The notes under the pieces were generated by a model, which searched no databases, was not told the origin of the DNA, and saw only the letters and a program-made list of their open reading frames with translations. From JAWAFC01 sp038890815 (GTDB lineage: Archaea; Micrarchaeota; Micrarchaeia; Burarchaeales; JACRGF01), in NCBI GenBank assembly GCA_038890815.1, contig JAWAFC010000002.1, forward strand, positions 62,001 to 126,000: a stretch of DNA of 64,000 nt, written 5' to 3'. How positions within the stretch are numbered: the first letter of the stretch is position 1; every line of letters begins with the position of its first letter. Both the position numbers and the translations under genes were made by a program. Below are positions 7,179 through 13,893 of the stretch, piece after piece.

Positions 7179-7742
7179 CTATATCTTGCCCACCAATTCC
7201 AGGCCAGGCTTAAGAGTTTTTTGGCCCGGCCTCCACGAGACTGGACATACCTCTCCCTTGTGTTCTCTGACATACCTCGCTGCCTGAAGCTTTCTCAGGA
7301 TTTCTTCGGTGTTCCTGCCTATCGCGTTTGAATGCATCTCAAAAGACTTTATCACGCCATCCGGATCGATGATGAATGTGGCGCGCACTGAGATGCCTTC
7401 CTCCTCAATATAAGTGCCGTATTCCCTGCACACCCTGCCACCCGGGTCTGCGAGCATTGGGAACTTGACTTTCTTTATGGCCGGGGAAGTATCGTGCCAG
7501 GCTTTGTGCACGAAGACCGTATCGGTGCTGATACTCAACACCTCGGCCCCCAGCTTTTTGAACTCGTCATAGTAATGCGCGGCCTCCTCGAGCTCGGTGG
7601 GACAGATGAAGGTGAAGTCCGCTGGATAGAAAATCAGCACGACCCACTTTCCTCTGTAGTCCGATAGCCTTATCGTCTTTTCCTTCCCATCGTGAAACGC
7701 CTTCAGTTCAAACTCTGGCGCCTTCTGGTCTACCCTCAACAT
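7179..7742 (-). CDS. 2-Cys peroxiredoxin (AhpC/Prx type)
   Basis: A thiol peroxidase of 187 residues that reduces H2O2 and organic peroxides. The peroxidatic cysteine is Cys47 in YPADFTFICPTE and the resolving cysteine is in GEVCPVSWRPGQ near residue 165. The extended C-terminus marks the archaeal Prx6/AhpC-like class. ATG 7742 (MLRVDQKAPEFEL) was chosen because GGTGAT lies 4-9 bases upstream; longer readings cross the palindromic promoter region. The gene is divergent from the Lrp-type regulator at 7804 with a 15-base palindrome between, and precedes SOD. This arrangement suggests control by the regulator. Confidence 0.93.
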   Translation of the reverse strand: MLRVDQKAPEFELKAFHDGKEKTIRLSDYRGKWVVLIFYPADFTFICPTELEEAAHYYDEFKKLGAEVLSISTDTVFVHKAWHDTSPAIKKVKFPMLADPGGRVCREYGTYIEEEGISVRATFIIDPDGVIKSFEMHSNAIGRNTEEILRKLQAARYVREHKGEVCPVSWRPGQKTLKPGLELVGKI

Positions 7743-7766
7743 GTCATCACCCATTATCCTTTTGAA

Positions 7767-7781
7767 GTTAAAATTTTTAAC
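7767..7781. promoter_or_regulatory. Palindromic operator between peroxiredoxin and Lrp-type regulator
   Basis: GTTAAAATTTTTAAC is a perfect palindrome around one central base. It lies 25 bases upstream of the peroxiredoxin ATG and 23 bases upstream of the regulator ATG, so it overlaps where both TATA elements should be. Its size and AT-rich core resemble Lrp/AsnC boxes. Binding by the adjacent regulator is inferred from position only. Confidence 0.5.
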
Positions 7782-7803
7782 TTTTTGGTTCGAAAAAAAT
7801 ACT

Positions 7804-8232
7804 ATGGATAGGAGAGATCTGATCATATTGAAAGCTCTTGTGGATAATGCGAGGGTCTCCTACACTGAGCTGGCCAGACGGCTACGCATCACCGAGGCTG
7901 CCGTGCGCAAGAGGGTGAAGAGGCTTGAGGCGGAGGGTGTGGTGCAGCGCTACACCGCGGTGGTGGAGCCTGTGCTGCTGGGCTTTGCCGCCGTGGCGAT
8001 CGTTGGCGTGGACACGAGGCCGGACGCGCTGCTGCGGACGCATGAGGCACTGAAGCGGATTAAGAACGTCAGATACTCGGCGCTCTCGACTGGCGACCAC
8101 ATGCTGTTGTTCGAGGCGTGGTGCAGAGATCAGGCCGAACTGGGCCGCCTAGTCAGGCGCGTCGCGCGCATGCCCGGCGTGACGCGCGTGTGTCCCGCCG
8201 TGCTGATGAAAAGGCGAGAGATGGCTGAGTGA
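7804..8232 (+). CDS. Lrp/AsnC-family transcriptional regulator
   Basis: A 142-residue feast/famine-type regulator. The N-terminal HTH is MDRRDLIILKALVDNARVSY then TELARRLRITEAAVRKRVKRLEAEGVV, and a C-terminal alpha/beta RAM-like domain follows (VAIVGVDTRPDALLRTHEAL, VRYSALSTGDHMLLFEAWC). Proteins of this class form dimers or octamers and sense amino acids or, in some archaea, redox stress. ATG 7804 is used because the upstream in-frame codons run through the palindromic promoter. Divergent pairing with peroxiredoxin, followed by SOD, makes an oxidative-stress role plausible; that is inference. Two Cys residues (AWCRDQ and VCPAV) could be redox sensors. Confidence 0.88.
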   Translation: MDRRDLIILKALVDNARVSYTELARRLRITEAAVRKRVKRLEAEGVVQRYTAVVEPVLLGFAAVAIVGVDTRPDALLRTHEALKRIKNVRYSALSTGDHMLLFEAWCRDQAELGRLVRRVARMPGVTRVCPAVLMKRREMAE

Positions 8233-8456
8233 ATGCAGGGGGAGTAAGGCGAGTCCACGCCTCAAAGCAGCATCCTTTTGATGCTCCTTCACGCACTACT
8301 ATGTGTAGCTTTCGGCGTTTAAAAACTCTGCATCACTATAGTGCGGTGACGAGGACGGACTCGTCCATTGCCGAAGACTATAAAGCGAAGGAGGGACAGC
8401 GCGCTTCCGGAAAATTCGAGGTATGCGAAAGTATTAATAATGCATAGTGCTTGCTT
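8233..8456. other. Gene-free spacer with tRNA-end repeat and hairpin
   Basis: No convincing gene. It holds TGCAGGGGGAG at 8235-8245, identical to the 3' end of the tRNA-Leu gene at 9918-9928, and a perfect 6-bp inverted repeat GACGAG/CTCGTC at 8348-8365. A 72-codon open frame through it (8229-8447) has no family signature. The remaining bases look like an ordinary leader for the ArsR operon. Confidence 0.45.
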
Positions 8457-8476
8457 ATATTAGTGAAAACTAATAT
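8457..8476. promoter_or_regulatory. Inverted repeat at the arsR start, probable ArsR operator
   Basis: ATATTAG-6 nt-CTAATAT is a perfect 7-bp inverted repeat that overlaps the GTG start codon of the ArsR-type gene. ArsR/SmtB repressors typically bind AT-rich inverted repeats at their own promoter or start, so this is a likely autoregulatory site. Confidence 0.55.
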
Positions 8477-8711
8477 ACTCCGAGCAGTCGCTGATTCCAC
8501 GCGGCTTGAGCTACTTAGAAAAATAAGCGACGGAGAAGTGTGCGCATGCGCTCTGCCGAATTGCGTTGGCGTTAGCCAGTCCGCGGTTTCCCAACACCTC
8601 AAGGTTTTGTTGGACGCGGGTTTGGTGAAAAGGCGCAAGGAGGGAGTGAAGAGGTTGTATTCGCTTTCTTCGTTGGGCAGAAAAGTTTGGAAAGACATTT
8701 CGAGGTGGTAG
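8463..8711 (+). CDS. ArsR/SmtB-family repressor
   Basis: An 82-residue winged-helix regulator: ILRAVADSTRLELLRKI (helices 1-2), GEVCACALPNCVGVSQSAVS as helix 3 and recognition helix, QHLKVLLDAGLVKRRKEG as helix and wing. The CACALPNC region matches the ELCVCDL metal-binding position of ArsR proteins, giving three Cys that could bind As(III), Sb(III) or soft metals. GTG 8463 was chosen because it falls within the palindrome; a TTG four codons earlier is also in frame. The redox protein starts one base after the stop, so it heads a three-gene operon. Codon choice (GAA, GGA) looks richer in A than in neighbours. Confidence 0.87.
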   Translation: MKTNILRAVADSTRLELLRKISDGEVCACALPNCVGVSQSAVSQHLKVLLDAGLVKRRKEGVKRLYSLSSLGRKVWKDISRW

Positions 8712-8712
8712 C

Positions 8713-8940
8713 GTGAGAGTGGAAATTCTTGGTGGCGGTTGCGCCAACTGCAAGAAACTTGAAGAAAACGTGAGGGCCGCGCTGGCAAAAAAAGGAGTCA
8801 ATGCAGAGGTAGTTAAAGTGACTGACTTCGGCGAAATAGCGTCTTACGGCGTCCTGCGCACGCCTGCACTGGCGATAGATGGCAAAGTAGTGGCGGAAGG
8901 AAGAATTCCCTCCGTTGAAGAAATAGCAAAGATGTTGTGA
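8713..8940 (+). CDS. Thioredoxin-like small redox-active disulfide protein
   Basis: A 75-residue minimal thioredoxin fold of the redox-active disulfide protein 2 type. The CxxC is in GGGCANCKKLEENV near residue 10, and the cis-Pro equivalent is in GVLRTPALAIDGKV. It starts with GTG one base after the ArsR stop, and its TGA overlaps the GTG of the permease. ArsR, this protein and a PF03773-type permease recur together in many genomes. A role delivering electrons or ligands for metal/metalloid handling is inferred from that. Confidence 0.88.
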   Translation: MRVEILGGGCANCKKLEENVRAALAKKGVNAEVVKVTDFGEIASYGVLRTPALAIDGKVVAEGRIPSVEEIAKML

Positions 8941-9905
8941 AGCGAATGGGCGCGCTCGAAGACTTTGGTGCATGGGTTGTTTACGGCGTACTTGGCATGG
9001 CCCGTGACAATCCGTTTGCCGAAGCGCTGAATTTTTTCATCTACGACAACATCAAGATATTCCTGTTGTTGTTCGGAATAACTTTTGTCGTCGGTATAAT
9101 CCGCAGTTTCATTACGCCCCAGAAAATAAGGGATTTTCTCGCCAGCAGGAAAAACGGGTCGGGAAACGTCTTGGCCGCGTTGCTTGGAATACCCACTCCC
9201 TTCTGTAGTTGCTCGGTGATTCCGTTGTTCATCGGCTTCATTCGCGCCGGCGTTCCCCTCGGAATAACCTTTTCTTTTCTCATCGCGTCTCCGCTCATAA
9301 ACGAAGTGGCGGTAGTTCTCTTGCTTGGCTTGGTGGGGTGGGAAGTGACGGCGCTTTACATTGGCATCGGGTTTGTCGTCGCCGTCGTGGCTGGATTTGT
9401 TTTGGGAAAGCTCGGCTTGGAAGACCAGATAGAAGTTTTTGTCAAAGCGTCCCAAGTCAAGTCTGCTGGCGACGAAAAACGTTTGACGTGGAGAGAACGC
9501 GCGCGTACTGCTCTCGAAGAAAGCAAGACCATTACTAGGCAAGTCGCGCCGTACATAATCGTCGGCATTGCAGTGGGCGCTCTTATTCACGGCTATGTGC
9601 CGCAGGAATTTTTTCTGCAGTACGCCGGCCCCGGCAATCCTTTCGCTGTGCCCGTAGCCGTGTTGATAGGAATTCCCCTGTACTCCAATGCCGCAGGAAC
9701 AATTCCAATTATTCAGGCACTGATGACAAAGGGAATGGCGACGGGAACTGCGTTGGTGCTCATGATGTCCATCACCGCCCTGTCTTTTCCACAGTTGCTG
9801 ATTCTGCGGAAAGTCGTGAAAACAAAACTCCTTGTTTACCTGGTTGTGATATTGGCGGTTTCTTTCATGCTGATAGGATACTTGTTTAACGCAATACTAC
9901 AATGA
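8937..9905 (+). CDS. ArsP/DUF318-type permease
   Basis: A 322-residue inner-membrane permease with about eight hydrophobic segments. The family marker is GIPTPFCSCSVIPLFIGFIR (two Cys around residues 85-87), followed by GITFSFLIASPLINEVAVVL; the second half repeats this as GIPLYSNAAGTIPIIQALMTKG. ArsP members export trivalent organoarsenicals; others are uncharacterised. The central cytoplasmic loop (SQVKSAGDEKRLTWRERA) is short. GTG 8937 overlaps the preceding stop; ATG 8946 is an alternative. It ends 12 bases before the tRNA-Leu 3' end. Regulation by the upstream ArsR-like protein is likely. Confidence 0.87.
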   Translation: MKRMGALEDFGAWVVYGVLGMARDNPFAEALNFFIYDNIKIFLLLFGITFVVGIIRSFITPQKIRDFLASRKNGSGNVLAALLGIPTPFCSCSVIPLFIGFIRAGVPLGITFSFLIASPLINEVAVVLLLGLVGWEVTALYIGIGFVVAVVAGFVLGKLGLEDQIEVFVKASQVKSAGDEKRLTWRERARTALEESKTITRQVAPYIIVGIAVGALIHGYVPQEFFLQYAGPGNPFAVPVAVLIGIPLYSNAAGTIPIIQALMTKGMATGTALVLMMSITALSFPQLLILRKVVKTKLLVYLVVILAVSFMLIGYLFNAILQ

Positions 9906-9917
9906 CGGTGGTTTTAG

Positions 9918-10003
9918 TGCAGGGGGAGAGATTTGAACTCTCGAAGGCCCTGAGGCCACAGGGTCTTAAGCCCCGCGCTTTTTCCTGGCTCAGCCACCCC
10001 TGC
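9918..10003 (-). tRNA. tRNA-Leu(TAA)
   Basis: Acceptor GCAGGGG/CCCCTGC, D arm GCTGAGCCAGG, anticodon loop CTTAAGA (anticodon TAA, 9968-9966), a long type II variable arm (GTGGCCTCAGGGCCTTC region) and T arm GAGAG-TTCAAAT-CTCTC. The 86-base length has no room for an intron, unlike the other two tRNA genes in this window. Its 3' end abuts the ArsR-permease cassette. Confidence 0.93.
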
Positions 10004-10019
10004 AAAAAATGAGCGCTTG

Positions 10020-10751
10020 TTAGCCATACATGGGCCCGAGCTCGCCGGTCTCCCTGTATTTCTGGTGGGCTGTCTTGGCGTGCTCGAGAATCTCCTTTAT
10101 CTTTGTCTCGATGTTCCTAGCCTCGGCTATCAGCTCCTTGGTCTCGATGGGCAGGCCCGTGATGTCGCGCACGGCATCGAGCACCATGGCGGCACCTCTC
10201 GGATCTAAATACTCTGGCTTTGCCTCTGCGAGCAGCGAGATGGCGGGGAAGCCCTGGATGGCGGCCTCGGCCATGAGCACGCCAGACACGCCGGTTGTCG
10301 CGCCCTCTTTGATAAGCCGCACGCCGGCCGCCTCCAAACGCCTGAGCAGTTCCCTGTTGGTGGCTATGCCAAACACCTCATCTTGCTCTCCCCTGATGCC
10401 TATGCCACCTACCGAGATGATCTCCCTCACCCCCCGCCTCTTGCTCCAGGCCAGAATCTCGTGGGCCAGCTCATGCACCGTACTGAGGGGCACGATGAAC
10501 TCGCTGAAAAGCACAATGAGATTGAGCTTCTTGCTCTTGTAGATGCGCGCTGGGTGCAGCGGCTGGTACTCGTGTACGGCTGCGATGGGCGGAAAGCGCT
10601 CGCTGGCGATGTAGCCCAGCAGCTCCATGTCAAACTTCTCCACAAGGTAGGAGGCCGCAATCGTCCCCACGAGGCCGATGCCCGGAAAGCCCTCGATGAG
10701 CAGTGGCCTGTTGAGATCAAACTTGCTCGTCTCGATAATCCGCACTGGCAT
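10020..10751 (-). CDS. PAC2-family proteasome-assembly-chaperone-like protein
   Basis: A 243-residue member of the PAC2 family (archaeal PbaB/PbaA relatives of eukaryotic PAC2). It opens with LLIEGFPGIGLVGTIAASYLV, the family signature, then LLGYIASERFPPIAAVHEYQPLHPARIY and the GGIGIRGEQDEVFGIATN segment. These proteins help assemble proteasome alpha rings or act as ATP-independent chaperones. A proteasome beta subunit gene is in this window at 58425, but not adjacent. The C-terminal 40 residues (KIKEILEHAKTAHQKYRETG) are helical. An AT-rich box lies before the start. Confidence 0.9.
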   Translation of the reverse strand: MPVRIIETSKFDLNRPLLIEGFPGIGLVGTIAASYLVEKFDMELLGYIASERFPPIAAVHEYQPLHPARIYKSKKLNLIVLFSEFIVPLSTVHELAHEILAWSKRRGVREIISVGGIGIRGEQDEVFGIATNRELLRRLEAAGVRLIKEGATTGVSGVLMAEAAIQGFPAISLLAEAKPEYLDPRGAAMVLDAVRDITGLPIETKELIAEARNIETKIKEILEHAKTAHQKYRETGELGPMYG

Positions 10752-10782
10752 GGTGGAGAATTGGGCAAGGATTTATAAAAGG

Positions 10783-12552
10783 CTAAGCCAGCAGGTGCAG
10801 GCCGAGCGATAGTTTGAACACGCCGAGCGAGAGGGGAGCGAGGATGAGGAAATACACGAGCGCCTTGCGTGGGGAGCCCTCCTGAAAAGCCACAAGCAAG
10901 CCGGACAGGAAAGCATAGATAATGAGGTAGGCCTGCACGGCATCGAGCGTGGCCGAGAAGAGCGTGAGGCGCTCAGTAGCCGGCAGCGCGGAGAAGAGCG
11001 CGCCTGCTGACAGATTGAGCTCTGCCACCATGTTGGCAACGAGCGCGAGTATGAAGGGAACGAGCACACTGCCTCCTATCAGCATCGTGTACTTCTGCAT
11101 GGCCAGCAGCGCCGCGCGCTCCCTCACGAGCGCGGCAAAGCCCATGATGTCTTCGGCCGTCTCGCGCACGGCATGTTCGAAAGCCGCACCGGCCGACCAG
11201 CCAGCCGCGAGAAGGTGTGTTGCACGTGAGAGCAACAGCGAGTCATTGCGTTCGCCTATCTCAAGCACAGCCCGCTCAAGCGGCATGCCCGACCTGACCT
11301 GGTTGAGGGCCATGCGGAACTCCTCGCTGAGGGGCCCGAAGCCAGAGCCGGCAATGCTCTCGAGAATTCTCTCTACCGAAACACCCCTGGGAAACGAGGA
11401 GGCCTGAAACAGCGCATCGGGCAGAAACCTCTCAAGCTCTTTTGTGCGCTGCTCGAGCCTGTAGGAAAGAGAGAGATAGGTGAGGGCTGGCAGTGCCAGG
11501 GGAATTGGGGAGTAGGCCCGCATCGCTGGAGCAGACAGCGAAAGCGCAAGCAGAAGGAGAAAGCACAGTATGCCTACGGCGAGGGAGAGGAGGATGAGGC
11601 GCTTAGCTCCAAAATGGGCGAAAGGGGCAGGGACCACGGCATCGAGGCGAGCCATTTCCTCCTCGGAAAGGGGGGATGAAAGGGAGCTGTGCAGAAAGGG
11701 TGGGGCTTTCATGCGTATCGCCATGATGACAAGCAGGCCGAGCAAGGGAAAGACCACGAGATAGGCGAGCCAGATATCGCTCGCGGTGAAAATGGGCGAA
11801 AAAATCGCCGAACCCACCACAACGTATGCCTGAAAGAGTGCGGGAATGACGCACGCCACGGCGAGAAAAAGCAGGCCGAGAAATGACAGCGCAGCCGCAT
11901 ACTCACGCGCGCCAGCTTTCTGAACATCGATGAGCTCATCGGCCAGCCGCTTGAGGGCCTCACCCTGCCCGCCATGCTGATAGGCTGCCACGAGGTGGGC
12001 GACAGCGCGCCTAAATGCCAGCGAGCCCACGCGGCCGGCCAGCCTGCGCAGGGCATCGGGAAAGGTGGCCCCACCTTTCTTTACCTCATTGAGCACGAGC
12101 GCGAGCTCGGCCGAGGTCTGGTAGCGCATGCGCGCCGCGCGCTCGATGGCCTTCTCGAAAGGCGTATTGAGCGAAAGCTCGGCGGCCAGAAAACGAAGGA
12201 GGAAAGGAAGCTCTGCCTCCAGCTGCGCAGCCCGCCTTTTCGCCTGAAATGCTGGCAAGGATTTGAGCACGAGGAAGATGAGGGAGAAGGATAGCAGGGA
12301 GAGCGACAGGGATGTCGGCGCATCGCGCAAGAGGAAGTAAAACGCGCCGAAGAGAACAGAGGCAAGGAAAAGCGAGAGTAGGAGGGAACGGAAGAGATAA
12401 GAGCGCGCGGGGATGCCCATGCCTGCCTGCTCAAGCTGCGACTGTAGGCACGCGGTTTCCTGCCTAGTGAAAAGCCAGCTCACGCGAGGTTTTAAATTGG
12501 CGGTAAATTTATGCTTGACTGCGATTATCGAAAAACGAGCTCTTCCCTGCAT
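10783..12552 (-). CDS. TadC/FlaJ-like type IV pilus assembly membrane protein
   Basis: A polytopic protein of up to 589 residues with two type II secretion F domains, the archaeal FlaJ/TadC arrangement. The first is cytoplasmic with ELPFLLRFLAAELSLNTPFEKAI and KGGATFPDALRRLAGRVGS; the second has LERFLPDALFQASSFPRGVSVERIL and MALNQVRSGMPLERAVLEIGER. Both are flanked by hydrophobic helices, about nine in all. It would be the membrane platform for an assembly ATPase; a candidate ATPase is at 48750 rather than next door. The true start is unclear: the first 20-40 codons may not be translated and GTG or ATG codons further in (for example MGIPARSYLFRS) are possible. Confidence 0.82.
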   Translation of the reverse strand: MQGRARFSIIAVKHKFTANLKPRVSWLFTRQETACLQSQLEQAGMGIPARSYLFRSLLLSLFLASVLFGAFYFLLRDAPTSLSLSLLSFSLIFLVLKSLPAFQAKRRAAQLEAELPFLLRFLAAELSLNTPFEKAIERAARMRYQTSAELALVLNEVKKGGATFPDALRRLAGRVGSLAFRRAVAHLVAAYQHGGQGEALKRLADELIDVQKAGAREYAAALSFLGLLFLAVACVIPALFQAYVVVGSAIFSPIFTASDIWLAYLVVFPLLGLLVIMAIRMKAPPFLHSSLSSPLSEEEMARLDAVVPAPFAHFGAKRLILLSLAVGILCFLLLLALSLSAPAMRAYSPIPLALPALTYLSLSYRLEQRTKELERFLPDALFQASSFPRGVSVERILESIAGSGFGPLSEEFRMALNQVRSGMPLERAVLEIGERNDSLLLSRATHLLAAGWSAGAAFEHAVRETAEDIMGFAALVRERAALLAMQKYTMLIGGSVLVPFILALVANMVAELNLSAGALFSALPATERLTLFSATLDAVQAYLIIYAFLSGLLVAFQEGSPRKALVYFLILAPLSLGVFKLSLGLHLLA

Positions 12553-12593
12553 TCAGAGCGCATCCGCAACAGCAAAAGATCGTGGCGCAATCC

Positions 12594-12601
12594 ATTTAAA
12601 C
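12594..12601 (+). promoter_or_regulatory. TATA element of the 5S rRNA gene
   Basis: ATTTAAAC lies about 25 bases upstream of the first 5S rRNA base, the standard archaeal TATA spacing. Confidence 0.6.
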
Positions 12602-12621
12602 CTCGCCCGTGTAAAATGTTC

Positions 12622-12736
12622 GGTCAGCGGCCATAGGGGAGGGGCCAGACCCGAACCCATTCCGAACTCGGCAGTGAATCCCTCCCACGATGTCGCTTGT
12701 ACTGCCATGCGGCGGGAAAGCGCATTGCTGCTGGCC
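12622..12736 (+). rRNA. rrf: 5S ribosomal RNA
   Basis: About 115 bases. The terminal stem GGTCAGC/GCTGGCC closes the molecule. The conserved loop B/helix III segment CCGAACCCATTCCGAACTCGG is diagnostic, followed by GTACTGC and GCGGGAAAGC in the loop E/helix V region. It is not linked to 16S or 23S genes in this window. The dispersed repeat copy B begins one base after its 3' end. Confidence 0.93.
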
Positions 12737-12737
12737 A

Positions 12738-13046
12738 TTATCAGAACCAACCGACGGCTTCCTCGCTCGCAATAGGAACCGTAGGTTCCTATTACCTCCC
12801 TTTTTATTTGCGCGAGGCTCGCTCCTCGTCATATCGTTGGTTCCGATCGGAACCGCCAGCGCGGTTCCGATACCTTCAAACCGCGGAAGGGCTCCGCCCC
12901 TCCCCAGTTCCAGGCTCCTCCTGACCCACCCCAATCAGAACCGCCAGCGCGGTTCCGATACCTCCAGCAACCCCTTTTCTATCCTTTATCCCCGAAGAGG
13001 GGGGAAGGTCTAGGACGAAGGGGGGATACTTCCCCCCTTTGTCTAG
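12738..13046. repeat. Hairpin-rich dispersed repeat, copy B
   Basis: Related to the block at 3704-4095 and in the same plus-strand orientation. It shares TTATCAGAACC, the CTTTTTATTTGCGCGAGGCT segment, GGAACCGC-loop-GCGGTTCC hairpins (here twice, about 12857-12874 and 12938-12960) and one copy of the AAGGGGGGA/TCCCCCCTT unit (13004-13046). The three-base loop of the first hairpin is GTA here and TAC in copy A, i.e. inverted while the stem is kept. It starts one base after the 5S rRNA 3' end and stops 2 bases before a lipoprotein gene. No gene is seen inside. Confidence 0.75.
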
Positions 13047-13048
13047 GG

Positions 13049-13555
13049 TCATTGCGCTTTCAGCTGCAATTCTCCGACCGCTATGCGAACCTCTTCCGGC
13101 ATTATTGTGAAATGGTGGCGGATGAAGAGAACGCCCTCGAAGCTCTCGTTTGTGTTGAATTGCCTGTTCTCGCCCGCCTCGTTTCGGCAAGGCACGGGCA
13201 CAAGGTCGGTGGCTCCTGCTTGTGGGATGGACTTGTTCATCTTTGTCCATTCAGCAGCGGGGAGCAGACGCACATCGCGCGCCTTGCTCGAGCAGTACAG
13301 GCCCGTCACGACTATCTCGCCTGGCATGGCATTCCTCACCCTCAGCGTGAGGTAGCCGTCCGTTGATAGCTTGGCTGAACAGCTCAAGCCTGGCGGCAAC
13401 AGGCACTCCTGCGAGATATTTTTGTCGGCCACTCCGGCGCACTCGCTCAGGCTATCGGCGAGCGAGCCATTCAGACAGACAAAACTACCCTGAGGCGCTC
13501 CGGTGCATCCAAGCAGGATGCCAAGCAGCAGCACAGCGGCCAGCCCTCTCATCAT
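13049..13555 (-). CDS. Secreted lipoprotein, unknown function
   Basis: A 168-residue protein with a short signal peptide and lipobox: MRGLAAVLLLGILLGCTG, with Cys at about 16 as the lipid anchor. The mature part has an even spread of Cys (FVCLNGS, LSECAG, ECLLPPGLSC, GLYCSSK, VPCRNE), which suggests disulfides outside the cell. The middle, GYLTLRVRNAMPGEIVVTGLYC, reads as a beta-sandwich strand pair. Its start overlaps the stop of the membrane-protein gene at 13552, so they form an operon. No family recognised. Confidence 0.65.
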   Translation of the reverse strand: MMRGLAAVLLLGILLGCTGAPQGSFVCLNGSLADSLSECAGVADKNISQECLLPPGLSCSAKLSTDGYLTLRVRNAMPGEIVVTGLYCSSKARDVRLLPAAEWTKMNKSIPQAGATDLVPVPCRNEAGENRQFNTNESFEGVLFIRHHFTIMPEEVRIAVGELQLKAQ

Positions 13556-13857
13556 TCAACCAACTCCCCTCTCAGCACAAGGAACATCTCTATGGCTGCT
13601 ATTATTAGCACGGCCTTGGGAACCGCCCAGGTCAGCGGAAGCCCGGCTTGCCTGTTAGTCACCAATACTCCCTCGATAAAGTTCTCAAACGCGAGCGCGA
13701 AGCACACGAGGATGAGCGCGGCGAGCGCGCGCGCTTCCCTTTTCTTTGACAGCGCGTCGATGTAAGCACGCAACAGCAAAAGGGTAATGGCCGTCCACAG
13801 CACTGCAGAAAGCCACAGCGTGCCCACAATGATATCGCTCACGCTTATCCTTTGCAA
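13552..13857 (-). CDS. Three-helix membrane protein, unknown
   Basis: A 101-residue protein with three hydrophobic segments at about 8-30, 42-63 and 76-95, separated by basic loops (DALSKKREAR, NRQAG). The N-terminus is outside by the positive-inside rule only weakly. It is the first gene of a two-gene operon with the lipoprotein; the stop and start overlap by 4 bases. It diverges from the HMG-CoA reductase gene with 36 bases between the two starts. Confidence 0.6.
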   Translation of the reverse strand: MQRISVSDIIVGTLWLSAVLWTAITLLLLRAYIDALSKKREARALAALILVCFALAFENFIEGVLVTNRQAGLPLTWAVPKAVLIIAAIEMFLVLRGELVE

Positions 13858-13893
13858 ACATGCTTTTTAAAATCTCGCACCTATCTTCATTCG

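Noticed and set aside
8348..8365. Intrinsic terminator downstream of the Lrp gene
   Set aside because: The perfect hairpin lacks a T-rich tail and lies over 100 bases from the stop codon.
8229..8447. 72-codon frame before the arsR gene
   Set aside because: No recognisable family, no clear ribosome-binding site, and it overlaps the Lrp gene stop and the likely ArsR leader.
12690..13013. Open frames inside repeat copy B and the 5S gene
   Set aside because: They overlap a stable RNA and a repeat; no independent protein signal.
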